48,314 nt of DNA from Streptomyces ureilyticus (GCF_011045025.1 NZ_JAAKZX010000058.1:1-48314), one strand, 5' to 3'. Positions 1 to 7,890 are shown, numbered from the stretch's first letter. The notes: generated from the sequence alone by a model not told the origin. Program-made: numbers and translations.

Positions 1-198
1 CCGGGCTGAGGCTTCGACGAGTCCGCGCTCGATGGCCTCCTTGTCCGCGTGCAGCCGGGCGACGCTGGACAGGTTGAGCGTGAGGTACAGGTCCAGCTCG
101 TCGGGCAGGTCGTAGGCGGCGCCCGACGGCCCCGAGGACCACGTTGCCGCCGAAAGCGCCGCCGGTGAGAGCGAAGCGGCGGCTGAGCGCGGGGACAT
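1..198 (-). CDS. Partial unrecognised reading frame running off the left edge
   Basis: An open minus-strand frame starts at an ATG (196-198) and runs without a stop to position 1. The part below position 120 has the feel of a real globular protein: it reads AAYDLPDELDLYLTLNLSS and then VARLHADKEAIERGLVEAS. The part between 120 and 198 is Ala/Ser-rich and overlaps the Glu/Ala-rich frame on the plus strand, so the true start may lie elsewhere. I do not recognise the family. No function is proposed. Confidence 0.35.
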   Translation of the reverse strand, partial: MSPRSAAASLSPAALSAATWSSGPSGAAYDLPDELDLYLTLNLSSVARLHADKEAIERGLVEASAR

Positions 199-394
199 CG
201 AGGACCGCGCTGCCGCCGGAAGCGCGAGCGATGGCGGGGACGCCGCGGGCAACCGAGGCGAGGCTGAGAGCAGCGCTGCCGCCGCCAATGCGAGTCGTGA
301 GGGTGGCGCCGCGGCCGATCGCGGGGACGCTGAAGGAAGCGCGGGCGGTGAGGGCAGCGCGGCTGCCGGCAGCCAGGCCGCTGAAAGCGGCGCG

Positions 395-2524
395 GTGGCC
401 GACAGTCAGGGTGCCACGGCCCGCAGTGAGGGGTCCTCGGGCGCGGAGGGAGAAGCCGACGGGGCCAGTGAACTGTCCGAAGCTGAGGCTGAGTTGGCTG
501 CTCAGCGGGGGTTGCGGGAGCGGATTGAGCGGCGGAAGGCTGAAAAGAAGGGGGCCGTTGAGAGCGGGACGAAGTTGAGCGGGGCGGCGGCCGATCTGCT
601 TGCGGCCGTGCGGGCGGTGGAGAGTGGCGAGAAGCCCGGGGGCAGCGTCTTCAGTGAGGCGGAGTCGGCGCCGCGCAGGGTCGCGCCCGAGCCGGTGCGG
701 CGGCCGGGGCCCGTGACCTCGTCCGCCGCCGCACCGGTGCCGGCCGAGGCCGTCGACGCCGTACGGGCCGTACTGGGCGAAGGCAGTGCACCCGAAGCGC
801 TCGCGCCGCAGGTCGCCGCGGCTCTCGGAGAGGGAGCGGACGGACAACTGCGCGAGGATCCCTGGCAGTTGCTGCGCGTGGCGGGGGTGCGGCCGGAGCA
901 GGCGGACGGGTTCGCCCGGGCGCTGCTCGGCGCGGAGTGCGGGCCCGGCGACGAGCGAAGGGGCCGGGCAGTCACCGTATGGCTGCTGGAACAGGCGGCC
1001 CTCGTCGGGCACACCGCCCTGGAAGCCCCGGCGCTCAGCACGGCGCTCGCGCAGCGGGCCGTGCCGGATCCGGACGCCGCGGTGCAGAGCGCCATCGCGG
1101 AGGGGGACGCCCTGGTGTTCCAGGACGCGCTGGCCGAGCCTGGCGCACCCGTGGCGCCCAGCGCGCCCAGGCAGTCCGGCGACGAGGCGGAGGAGGGCGA
1201 GGAGAGCGAGCAGGAGCGGCCGGTACGCGTCCTCGTCGGCCTGGAGCGGTACGCACTCGCCGAGGAGAGCCTCGCCGACGGACTCGCGCGCGTGGTCAAC
1301 TCGCTGCCCAAGGAGGACGGTTCGGCCGACGCCTGGGAGTCGGCCGCGACCGGCTCCGCCGCCGAACTCATCCGCGCCGTCGCGGGCCACGGCCTCGTGC
1401 TCCACACCGGCGGCGAGGCGTCCCGCGCTGAACCCGCGGCCCTGGTCGCCGCTGCCAGCGCGATGGGGCTGCGGGTGTGCGCGGCCACGCACAGCGTGGA
1501 CGGACGGCAGCGGTTCGCGGCCCTGCTCGCGCGAGCCGAGCAGCGGGAGCCGGAAGCCGAGCCCCAGGAAACCGTAGCTACCGTCGCGGGTCTGCTGTCC
1601 GGGGCCGAAGGGCCGGGCCGGGACGCGGACGGCCTGCTGAGAACCGATCTCCTGGTCGTCCTCGACGCGCCCCAACTGGACGTGGAGAGCGCGGCGATGC
1701 TGGCCGAGTCGCTGCCCGATGGCGCGCGCTTCGTGCTGAGCGGTGACCCCGGCGTCCTGTGGTCGGTGGGGCCCGGGCGGGTCTTCGCCGATCTGCTTGC
1801 GGCCCGGGTGTGCCCGCAGGTCGCCTCGCGGACACCGGACCCCGGCCCCATCGGCGAGCTGGTCTCGGGCATCGGCGTAGGCGAGTTGAACCAGGTGGAG
1901 GCCCCCGGCAAGGAGGTCGTGATCGTCCCGGTGCGCGACGCCGGCGAGGCGGTGCACCGCACCGTGCAGCTGGTCGCGGACTCGGTGCCGCGGGCGTTCG
2001 GGATCCCGGCGGAGCAGGCCCAGGTGATCACGCCGGGTCATGGCGGCGCGGCGGGCACCCGGGTGTTGAACGCCGCGCTGAAGGAGCGGCTCAACCCGGG
2101 CCCGGGCCGCTTCGGCGGCTTCGACCCCGGCGACCGGATCGCCTACACGCCCGCTCCGGGCCGTACGGCGCCCGGTCACGTGGTGAAGGCCGACGCCGAA
2201 GGGCTGCATCTGGAGTGCGCGGGCACCCCCGTGGTCGTACCGAAGGAGCGGGTCGAGCAGTCCGTACGCCACGGCTGGGCGCTCACCGCGCACCAAGCGG
2301 TCGGCCGGCGCTGGCCCGCCGCGATCGTGGTCCTGCCCGGCGACGCCGCCCAGACCCTGACCAGACCCTGGATCTACACAGCCTTCAGCCGCGCCGAACG
2401 CCACCTCTCCGTGGTCCACGGCGTCGAACAGGCCCTGCCCCGCGCGGTGACGGACATCCCGGCCAAGCCCCGCACGACCCGCCTGCCCACCCTGCTCAAG
2501 GCGCAAGTCCCGACCGCAGGCTGA
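395..2524 (+). CDS. Helix-hairpin-helix, RecD2-like degenerate helicase-fold protein
   Basis: The 709-residue protein has the layout of RecD2-type DNA helicases. An acidic Ala/Glu-rich N-terminus is followed by a helix-hairpin-helix segment (REDPWQLLRVAGVRPEQADG), a helicase core, and a C-terminal YTAFSRAERHLSVVHG that matches the RecD box 'YTAxTRAxxxL'. A Walker B-like DLLVVLDAP and the following SGDPGVLWSVGPGRVFADLL also match RecD2. Where RecD2 has its Walker A loop (GGPGTGKT), this protein has HTGGEASRAEP, with no Lys-Thr/Ser pair. It may therefore bind DNA or partners without hydrolysing ATP. The GTG at 395 is the first start in a frame open from 116 and has no good ribosome site, so the N-terminus is uncertain. 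Similar proteins occur widely in Streptomyces (from memory). Confidence 0.75.
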   Translation: MADSQGATARSEGSSGAEGEADGASELSEAEAELAAQRGLRERIERRKAEKKGAVESGTKLSGAAADLLAAVRAVESGEKPGGSVFSEAESAPRRVAPEPVRRPGPVTSSAAAPVPAEAVDAVRAVLGEGSAPEALAPQVAAALGEGADGQLREDPWQLLRVAGVRPEQADGFARALLGAECGPGDERRGRAVTVWLLEQAALVGHTALEAPALSTALAQRAVPDPDAAVQSAIAEGDALVFQDALAEPGAPVAPSAPRQSGDEAEEGEESEQERPVRVLVGLERYALAEESLADGLARVVNSLPKEDGSADAWESAATGSAAELIRAVAGHGLVLHTGGEASRAEPAALVAAASAMGLRVCAATHSVDGRQRFAALLARAEQREPEAEPQETVATVAGLLSGAEGPGRDADGLLRTDLLVVLDAPQLDVESAAMLAESLPDGARFVLSGDPGVLWSVGPGRVFADLLAARVCPQVASRTPDPGPIGELVSGIGVGELNQVEAPGKEVVIVPVRDAGEAVHRTVQLVADSVPRAFGIPAEQAQVITPGHGGAAGTRVLNAALKERLNPGPGRFGGFDPGDRIAYTPAPGRTAPGHVVKADAEGLHLECAGTPVVVPKERVEQSVRHGWALTAHQAVGRRWPAAIVVLPGDAAQTLTRPWIYTAFSRAERHLSVVHGVEQALPRAVTDIPAKPRTTRLPTLLKAQVPTAG

Positions 2525-2696
2525 TCCCACGGGCAGTGGCGGCCGCGGCGCTCGCAGTGCGCACGACCCGCGCGGTGGCGGAGGCCCCGGCCAAGCCCCG
2601 CCCGCCCGGCCTGCCCACCCCGCTCAAGGCGCAAGTCCCGACCGCAGGCTAATCCCACGGGCAGTGGCGGCCGCGGCGCTCGCAGTGCACACGACC
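2441..2696 (+). repeat. 128-bp tandem duplication covering the helicase-like gene's 3' end
   Basis: Positions 2441-2568 and 2569-2696 are two head-to-tail copies of one 128-bp unit with scattered substitutions. Both carry GCGCAAGTCCCGACCGCAGG and CACGGGCAGTGGCGGCCGCG. Copy 1 holds the last codons and TGA stop of the preceding gene. Copy 2 repeats the same C-terminal peptide (LKAQVPTAG) but ends in TAA and lies in another frame, because 128 is not a multiple of three. Confidence 0.85.
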
Positions 2697-3095
2697 CGAG
2701 CACCCGTGCGCCACCATCCGCAGTGCGCTCGGCGGCGTCGGCGGTCTCCGCATGACCCGCGCACCCGCGCGCGTCACCGAAGCGGTGACGTCGTGCGACT
2801 GGGCGAGCGCGAGCCGCTTCACCCGGCGGTTGACCTTGCCGAGACCGACTCCGACCACCCGTGCCGCCGACACCGCACGCGATACCGGCCGGGGCCCACC
2901 GCCCCGGGCCGACCGGGCGGCGAGCTGGCCGTCAGCCGGGCGCCCACGGTCCCCACCGCACCGGAACTCCTGCCCGAGTGGCCGAGCCGTGCCAGGGGTG
3001 CGCCCTCCTGACCCGCGCCTCAGCCACCAAACACCGGTGGCGGCCACAGGCCCAAGCCCGTGACCGCCACCCGTGCGAACCCTCCGCGCACCTGC
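2697..3095. other. Intergenic, no convincing gene
   Basis: About 400 bp of GC-rich sequence lie between the tandem repeat and the stop of the next minus-strand gene. Several frames are open on both strands, but none has a convincing ribosome site or a recognisable family. The plus frame ending near 3011 has some non-random character (LAETDSDHP, ELLPEWPSRARG) and could be the remnant of a gene. I see no clear hairpin terminator. Confidence 0.5.
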
Positions 3096-3830
3096 TCAGC
3101 GATCCGCGTCCAGCGACTCCATGTCGTCGTCGTCCAAGCCTCCGCCGAGAGCCGGACCGCGGCCGTTCGCGCTGCTGCCGTCGAGGTCATCGAGGTCGTC
3201 GGGGCCGTCGTCGGGCTCCTCGTCGAAGACCGCGCTGACGTCGAAGCGGCAGACGATCCGCTGGGGATCCGTCCCCTCGAAGGGGGCGTCCAGCCATTCA
3301 CCGGGGTCGGCCGGTTCGTCCGCGGCGGTGACCCACAGCGTGGAGTCGCCCTCCTCCAGGCCGAACTCCTTGTGCCGGGAAGCGATTTCGTCCGGCTCGA
3401 ACTCTCCGAACAGCACGCCCAGCGCACCGTGCACCGTGCCGGACGCCGCGTCGAAGCCCACGGCCGCCGCTCCCGACTCCTCCACGGCCTCCACCCGCTG
3501 GGCCTGCGCCAGCAGACGCTGCGGCTCCGCGACGGCGTAGTCGCGGCGGATCAGCACGCTCAGCGCGTTCGGCTCCTCGGGCCCGGTGTACGGCGGCAGG
3601 GTGTCTTCCGTACCGGGGATCTCGAAGGGCGTGACCTCGTCATAGCGGTCATAGAGGAGCTCGTCGTACTCCTCGGCGGCCGAAGCCAACTCGTTGAACG
3701 CCTCGTAGACGGCCGGGTCGTCCTCACCCGACCTGCGCTCGACAGCCGCAAGGTGGCGGTCGAGCGCAGCCTTGATCGCCTCGGCGGCGGCGCGTACCTC
3801 GGCAGCGGTGGGCTGCGCAGCATCAGACAT
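3096..3830 (-). CDS. Conserved hypothetical acidic protein (actinobacterial)
   Basis: The protein is 244 residues when read from the ATG at 3828-3830 (MSDAAQPTAAEVRAAAEAIK). An upstream in-frame extension is possible but would run into the divergent promoter. It has an N-terminal helical segment, a central alpha/beta part with EIPGTEDTLPPYTGPEEP, and a disordered acidic C-terminus (FDEEPDDGPDDLDDLDG). I know this as a conserved Streptomyces protein of unknown function, but I see no catalytic motif or membrane segment. It is divergent from the DUF5703 gene, and only 47 bp separate the two starts. Confidence 0.75.
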   Translation of the reverse strand: MSDAAQPTAAEVRAAAEAIKAALDRHLAAVERRSGEDDPAVYEAFNELASAAEEYDELLYDRYDEVTPFEIPGTEDTLPPYTGPEEPNALSVLIRRDYAVAEPQRLLAQAQRVEAVEESGAAAVGFDAASGTVHGALGVLFGEFEPDEIASRHKEFGLEEGDSTLWVTAADEPADPGEWLDAPFEGTDPQRIVCRFDVSAVFDEEPDDGPDDLDDLDGSSANGRGPALGGGLDDDDMESLDADR

Positions 3831-3877
3831 AGTGCAGACGCTATCCGTACCGGGCCTCTGCCCGCACAATAGATGCG

Positions 3878-4066
3878 ATGCCGGAATACGAATTTGTCGA
3901 CGTGTACGTGCCACGCGGGGTTTCCCGCAAGGAGGCGACGCGCCTGCTGACAGACCATGCGGAGTACGGACACTGGGAGTTGGACCGCCTCAGCCTGCAC
4001 CCCGACGGCAGCCGCAGGGTGCGGTTGCGCCGGCGGATCATCCGCCAGGTGCGTGCCACGTGGTGA
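3878..4066 (+). CDS. DUF5703 family small protein
   Basis: This 62-residue protein starts MPEYEFVDVYVPRGVSRKEA and ends in a basic stretch (RRVRLRRRIIRQVRATW). It matches the small DUF5703 family that is nearly invariant in Streptomyces. The family function is unknown. The N-terminal half looks like a beta-alpha element and the C-terminus could bind nucleic acid, but that is only an inference from charge. It is divergent from the acidic protein upstream and ends just before a strong hairpin terminator. Confidence 0.85.
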   Translation: MPEYEFVDVYVPRGVSRKEATRLLTDHAEYGHWELDRLSLHPDGSRRVRLRRRIIRQVRATW

Positions 4067-4079
4067 CACGAAGTGGCTG

Positions 4080-4119
4080 AAACGGAGCGGGCCCCGCGGT
4101 CGCGGGGCCCGCTCCGTTT
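4080..4119. terminator. Bidirectional hairpin terminator
   Basis: Two perfect 19-nt arms (4080-4098 and 4101-4119) are separated by a 2-nt loop. One side is flanked by AAA and the other by TTT, so the hairpin can serve both converging genes: DUF5703 from the left and the long chaplin from the right. Confidence 0.85.
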
Positions 4120-4172
4120 CGGCAGGTGGCCGGTGCCTTCCAGGCTTTGTTACCCGGGCCTTCCAGGCCTTG

Positions 4173-4880
4173 TCACGCCGCGGCCCGTGCCTTGCGGTAG
4201 AGCACGGCGCCCATCAGCAGCGCGCCCGCGCCCACCGGCAGCGCGAGGCCGATCGGCAGGTCGCTGCCGGTTGCCGCGAGCTGCGCGGAGCCCTTGGGCT
4301 GTGCGACGGCCTGGGTGTCCGGGTTGTTCGGCTTCGCGGCGCCCGCCTGTTCCTCGTCCGCGGACGGCGGCTGCTCCAGGTCGCCAGGAGGCGTCTGCTC
4401 TCCGTGACCGGGAGGCGGCGTCTTGTGATCACCCTCGGTGTTGGCGCAGTCGTTGCCCGAGGTTTCGTTGCCGATACCGCCGACGTTGACGCCGTTGCCG
4501 CAGACGTTGACCGGTACGTCCACCGGGACCTGCACGTGGTTGCCGGAGCCGATGCCGGATGAGTCGCCGGTGTGTCCGCCGGCCTGCGAGCCGCCACCGG
4601 AGGAGTTGTTGCCGCCGGAGGAGTTGCCGGAACCGCCGCCCTCGTTGGCGCAGCTGTTGCCGACCGCCGGGTTGAGCAGCCCGACCACGTTCACGGTGTT
4701 GCCGCAGACGTTCGCCTGCACGTCGATGGGGGCCTCGACGGAGTTCCCCGAGAGCACGCCCGGAGAGTCGGAAGCGGAGCCGTTTGCCGCCGAGTCGGCG
4801 TGTGCGTAGCCGCCGGTGACGGCCAGGACGCCGGTGGCTGCCGCCACGGTCATCAGGCCCTTGCGGGTGACCTGTCGCAT
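4173..4880 (-). CDS. chpC: Long chaplin with sortase signal (ChpC-like)
   Basis: Chaplins are secreted hydrophobic proteins that form amyloid films on aerial hyphae and spores; long chaplins are anchored to the wall by sortase. This 235-residue protein has a signal peptide (about residues 1-28, ending AHA), two chaplin domains (about 37-78 and 110-148, each with paired cysteines in NVCGN and a later C-A-N), and a Gly/Ser then Pro/Glu-rich linker. At residue 201 there is an LAATG sortase site, followed by a membrane helix and a basic tail. The ATG at 4878-4880 follows an AGGGA ribosome site; a longer in-frame start at 4916 is less likely. The adjacent short chaplin matches the chpC-chpH pair of S. 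coelicolor. The second chaplin domain is less hydrophobic (GGIGNETSGNDC). Confidence 0.93.
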   Translation of the reverse strand: MRQVTRKGLMTVAAATGVLAVTGGYAHADSAANGSASDSPGVLSGNSVEAPIDVQANVCGNTVNVVGLLNPAVGNSCANEGGGSGNSSGGNNSSGGGSQAGGHTGDSSGIGSGNHVQVPVDVPVNVCGNGVNVGGIGNETSGNDCANTEGDHKTPPPGHGEQTPPGDLEQPPSADEEQAGAAKPNNPDTQAVAQPKGSAQLAATGSDLPIGLALPVGAGALLMGAVLYRKARAAA

Positions 4881-4951
4881 AGCTTTTCCCTGCCTTGTTG
4901 CTTCAGGAATGCGCACGCGCCCAGTGCACGTACGCGGAATGCGGAAAGTCG

Positions 4952-4988
4952 GCGGCCCCGGAGCGCGTGGCGCGTACTCCGGGGCCGC
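4952..4988 (-). terminator. Hairpin downstream of the short chaplin
   Basis: A 12-bp stem (GCGGCCCCGGAG at 4952-4963 with CTCCGGGGCCGC at 4977-4988), with an inner CGCG/CGCG pairing, lies in the chpH-chpC spacer. It would end or attenuate the chpH transcript before chpC. Confidence 0.6.
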
Positions 4989-4992
4989 GGAC

Positions 4993-5026
4993 TCAGACCC
5001 CTATGGGGTTCAGACCCCTATGGGGT
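4993..5026. repeat. Two tandem 17-bp palindromic repeats after the short chaplin
   Basis: TCAGACCCCTATGGGGT occurs twice in a row (4993-5009 and 5010-5026). Each copy contains the self-complementary ACCCCTATGGGGT. The pair lies 11 bp beyond the stop of the short chaplin. It could be a protein-binding site, part of a terminator or an RNA stability element. Confidence 0.7.
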
Positions 5027-5037
5027 GAAGCGCAACG

Positions 5038-5271
5038 TCAGTCGTTGATGCAGATGTTGCCGAACGCCGGGTTCAGCAGCCCGACCACGGAGATCGTGTT
5101 GCCGCACACGTTCGAGTCCACATTGATCGGCGCCTGAACGACATTCCCCGAGAGCACGCCGGGCGAGTGCACGGCAGCACCGTGGGCGCCCGAGTCGGCA
5201 GCCGCAACTCCCGCACCAGCGAGAACGAGGCCACCAGTGGCAGCCGCAGCAGCGACGACCTTCTTGATCAT
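5038..5271 (-). CDS. chpH: Short chaplin (ChpH-like)
   Basis: This 77-residue secreted protein has a signal peptide (about 1-25, MIKKVVAAAAATGGLVLAG then VAAA) and one chaplin domain (SPGVLSGNVVQAPINVDSNV, CGNTISVVGLLNPAFGNICI). Two cysteines form the intramolecular disulphide of the family. Short chaplins self-assemble into the amyloid rodlet surface that lets hyphae leave water. The sequence is very close to what I remember of S. coelicolor ChpH. The ATG follows a perfect AGGAGG at a good distance. It lies upstream of the long chaplin in the same direction, separated by a hairpin, so the two are probably expressed together but not tightly coupled. Confidence 0.96.
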   Translation of the reverse strand: MIKKVVAAAAATGGLVLAGAGVAAADSGAHGAAVHSPGVLSGNVVQAPINVDSNVCGNTISVVGLLNPAFGNICIND

Positions 5272-5319
5272 TATTCCTCCTAGTTGGCAATGCGACCCTG
5301 GTCACGGGTCACATCACCT

Positions 5320-5347
5320 GTAACGAGGAGGGAGTAATAGGGCTACG
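5320..5347 (-). promoter_or_regulatory. Possible sigma-BldN promoter of the short chaplin
   Basis: On the minus strand CGTAGC (5347-5342) and CGTTAC (5325-5320) are separated by exactly 16 bp. As I remember it, the sigma-BldN consensus is CGTAAC-N16-CGTTGA, giving 5 of 6 and 4 of 6 matches. The downstream box ends 49 nt before the chaplin ATG. Chaplin genes are known BldN targets. I saw no equally good match before the long chaplin. Confidence 0.5.
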
Positions 5348-5468
5348 AGCCTATGAGCGCATTCACCCTTCCCAGTCAACTCTGGACGCGCTGGCGATTA
5401 TTGGAGTGTCGTTTCAGCGTGTTAATTCGGGACGTACCGAAGGACACGCCTCGTTGGGGACTCCTCGT

Positions 5469-6794
5469 TCAGGACGCCTCGATGAATCGGTCGAGTACCC
5501 GCACGCCGAACTTCAGGGCATCGACCGGCACCCGCTCGTCGACACCGTGGAACATGCCCGCGAAGTCCAGCTCCGGCGGCAGCTTCAGCGGGGCGAAGCC
5601 GAAGCAGCGGATGCCGAGGTCGTCGAAGGACTTGGCGTCGGTGCCGGCCGACAGCATGTAGGGCACGGCGCGCGCGATCGGGTCCTCGGCGGACAGCGCG
5701 GTCTGCATGGCGTCGACGATGGCCCCGTCGAAGGTGGTCTCCAGCGCCTTGTCGGCGTGCACGTCCTCCCGCTTCACCTTCGGACCGAGGATCCGGTCCA
5801 GATCGGCGAGGAACTCCTCTTCGTAGCCCGGCAGATAGCGGGCGTCGACATGTGCGGTGGCCTGGCCCGGAATCACGTTCACCTTGTAACCGGCGCCCAG
5901 CTGGGTCGGGTTGGCGGTGTTCTGCAGCGAGGCGCCGATGAGCTTGGCGATGCCGCCGAGCTTGGCGAGCGTCTCGTCCATGTTCTCCGGGTCGAGCTCG
6001 GTACCGAGGGCGTCGCCCAGCTCGTCGAGGAAGTGCCGCAGTGTCTTCGTCACGCGCACCGGGAACTTGTGCCGGCCGAGCCGCCCGACGGCTTCGGAGA
6101 GTTCGGTGATGGCGTTGTCCCGGTGGATCATCGAACCGTGTCCGGCGGTGCCGTCCACGGTCAGCTTCATCCAGTGCATGCCCTTCTGGGCGGTCTCGAC
6201 GAGATACAGCCGCAGCTTCTCGTTGACGGTGAAGGAGAATCCGCCGACCTCGCCGATCCCCTCGGTCACGCCCTCGAAGAGGTCCGGGTGCTTGTTCACG
6301 AGGTGCTTCGCGCCGAACTTACCGCCGGCCTCCTCGTCGGCCAGGAAGGCCAGCACGAGGTCACGGGGCGGCTTGCGTCCGCCGCGCACCCGGTCGCGTA
6401 CGACCGCGAGGGTCATCGCGTCCATGTCCTTCATGTCGACGGCGCCGCGACCCCACACACAGCCCTCCGCGATCTCTCCGGAGAACGGATGGTGGGTCCA
6501 GTCCGAGGCGTTGGCGGGTACGACGTCGGTGTGGCCGTGGATGAGCAGCCCGGGCCGCGATCGGTCCTCGCCCTCGATCCGTACGACCGTGGAGGCACGG
6601 CCCTTGTGCGACTCGAAGATCTGCGGTTCGAGCCCCACCTCGGCGAGCTTCTCGGCGACGTACTCGGCGGCCCTGCGCTCCCCCGGGCCCGAGTGGTCGC
6701 CGTAATTGCTGGTGTCGATCTGGATCAGCTCGCGGCAGAGGTCGACGACCTCGTCCTCACCGGTGATGCTCCTGGCCGTATCCGACTCACTCAC
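5469..6794 (-). CDS. M20/M25/M40 family metallohydrolase
   Basis: This 441-residue cytoplasmic protein belongs to the zinc peptidase/deacylase family of ArgE, DapE and CPG2, which cleave amide bonds of small peptides or N-acyl amino acids. Family landmarks are visible: GHTDVVP (His88, Asp90), GRGAVDMKD (bridging Asp120), LADEEAGGK (catalytic Glu at about 154-155), SAGTDAKSF and the late MFHGVDER histidine. A dimerisation domain lies in the middle. The GTG at 6792-6794 (VSESDTARS) has GGGAGG seven bases upstream. An in-frame GTG at 6815 also has a good ribosome site, and the same GAGGCAGCAG motif precedes both. The substrate cannot be read from the sequence. Confidence 0.9.
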   Translation of the reverse strand: MSESDTARSITGEDEVVDLCRELIQIDTSNYGDHSGPGERRAAEYVAEKLAEVGLEPQIFESHKGRASTVVRIEGEDRSRPGLLIHGHTDVVPANASDWTHHPFSGEIAEGCVWGRGAVDMKDMDAMTLAVVRDRVRGGRKPPRDLVLAFLADEEAGGKFGAKHLVNKHPDLFEGVTEGIGEVGGFSFTVNEKLRLYLVETAQKGMHWMKLTVDGTAGHGSMIHRDNAITELSEAVGRLGRHKFPVRVTKTLRHFLDELGDALGTELDPENMDETLAKLGGIAKLIGASLQNTANPTQLGAGYKVNVIPGQATAHVDARYLPGYEEEFLADLDRILGPKVKREDVHADKALETTFDGAIVDAMQTALSAEDPIARAVPYMLSAGTDAKSFDDLGIRCFGFAPLKLPPELDFAGMFHGVDERVPVDALKFGVRVLDRFIEAS

Positions 6795-6979
6795 GCTGCT
6801 GCCTCCCACGGTCACTGCTGCCTCTCCCCCTCATACTCCCTCTCCGTCCCGTCCGCCCCAAGGCCGGATCCGGGCTGTCACACGGGGTTCACACGCCGTG
6901 GCCTGTGATCGGGAGCCTTCGGAAGCCTGGTAATGTTTCCTCTGTCGCCGCGGGGCCATCCCCGCACGACCTACACCTT

Positions 6980-7064
6980 GTCCGGGTGGCGGAATGGCAG
7001 ACGCGCTAGCTTGAGGTGCTAGTGCCCTTTATCGGGCGTGGGGGTTCAAGTCCCCCCTCGGACA
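6980..7064 (+). tRNA. tRNA-Leu (anticodon GAG)
   Basis: The 85-nt class II tRNA folds as a cloverleaf. The acceptor stem is GTCCGGG with CTCGGAC, and the anticodon stem CTAGC/GCTAG carries loop TTGAGGT, giving GAG. A long variable arm (TGCCCTTTATCGGGC) follows, then a T arm GGGGG-TTCAAGT-CCCCC and discriminator A. The length and variable arm identify leucine; GAG reads CUU/CUC. CCA is not encoded. A -10-like TAATGT lies about 45 bp upstream. Confidence 0.97.
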
Positions 7065-7081
7065 CTGAAGAAAAACCCAAA

Positions 7082-7123
7082 TTGTGCGGGCCGAGCTGAG
7101 TCTCGGTCCGCACAAGCTGTTTT
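7082..7123 (+). terminator. Intrinsic terminator of tRNA-Leu
   Basis: A 14-bp stem (TTGTGCGGGCCGAG at 7082-7095 with CTCGGTCCGCACAA at 7102-7115, one G-U pair) is followed by GCTGTTTTA. It lies just 18 bp beyond the tRNA. Confidence 0.85.
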
Positions 7124-7149
7124 ACGGGGGTGTGGGTGCGCCGGAGTGC

Positions 7150-7182
7150 CCCTGCTCCCGGGCGTCTCGCCCGGGAGCAGGG
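7150..7182. terminator. Hairpin terminator for the membrane-protein gene
   Basis: Perfect 15-nt arms CCCTGCTCCCGGGCG (7150-7164) and CGCCCGGGAGCAGGG (7168-7182) have a 3-nt loop. The hairpin lies 12 bp past the stop of the minus-strand DUF2637-like gene. There is no T-run, as is common in actinobacteria. Confidence 0.7.
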
Positions 7183-7194
7183 CGTGTCCGGAAG

Positions 7195-7890
7195 TCAGTC
7201 GGTGGCGTGCCGGCCGGCGCGTCGCTGGCGGGGCAGGACCGGCTTGGCAGGGGTGGTGAGCGTGAGCTGGCGGACGAACTGCTGGAAGGAGAGCAGGGCG
7301 GTCACCGGCGGAAGAGCCGCCACCGCCATCGCGATCGGCGCCCTGGGCGCGTGGGCGACACACAGGCACATCGCGACGGCGGAGAACAGCAGCACCACGG
7401 CCCAGGAGTGCGCGGCGCTGCGGCGGTGCAGCGCGGCGCGCAGGATGGACAACGAGGCCACCAGCCACGGCCCGTAGACCAGCAGCGGCCACCATGCGCC
7501 CAGCCCATGGGCCATCGGGGACGCCACCTCGCGCAGGGGGTCGTAGGCGACCAGCGCCCCGAGCACGCTCACCATCCCCACGATCACCGCGGTCAGTGCC
7601 GCGATGGACAGGCTCAGCACCTTCAGCCACGGCCTCTGGAACCAACGGGCGCACCGCACCAGCCTGTTGGGCCGCCGGCGCGCACCGCGCTTGCGCGCGA
7701 CGGGGGGCGCCGCGGAGACGGGTACCTCGGGAGCACCGGTCTGGAGCAGCCGGGTCAGGTCCTGGTCGAAGTCCCACTCGGTGCGCAGGCCTTCGGGGAC
7801 CGTGGGGTCGAGCACGTCCGCCCCGAAGGAGCCCAGGTGATATCCAGTGCTGTCCAACCCGTGCTCGGGCTGGGGCCAGTAACCGCTCAT
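7195..7890 (-). CDS. DUF2637-like membrane protein
   Basis: The 231-residue protein has a soluble N-terminal part (PEHGLDSTGYHLGSFGADVL, then TEWDFDQDLTRLLQ), a basic stretch (RKRGARRRPNR) and about four hydrophobic segments. These include VLSLSIAALTAVIVGMVSVL and WAVVLLFSAVAMCLC, with an Arg-rich tail after them. This arrangement fits the DUF2637 (SpdB-like) membrane proteins of Streptomyces, whose best-known relatives are plasmid spread proteins; chromosomal copies have no assigned role. The ATG at 7888-7890 was chosen because the upstream GTG at 7929 has its purine-rich stretch too close. Neither start has a strong ribosome site. Confidence 0.7.
   Translation of the reverse strand: MSGYWPQPEHGLDSTGYHLGSFGADVLDPTVPEGLRTEWDFDQDLTRLLQTGAPEVPVSAAPPVARKRGARRRPNRLVRCARWFQRPWLKVLSLSIAALTAVIVGMVSVLGALVAYDPLREVASPMAHGLGAWWPLLVYGPWLVASLSILRAALHRRSAAHSWAVVLLFSAVAMCLCVAHAPRAPIAMAVAALPPVTALLSFQQFVRQLTLTTPAKPVLPRQRRAGRHATD

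Noticed and set aside
2649..3047. Minus-strand frame in the left spacer that could be a small gene
   Set aside because: It has no ribosome site, no recognisable motif and an Arg/Gly composition expected from random GC-rich DNA. The plus frame over the same stretch is equally open.
7040..7064. Attachment-site duplication of the tRNA-Leu 3' end
   Set aside because: No second copy of the T arm plus acceptor sequence was seen by eye to the right, and no integrase gene is present in the window.
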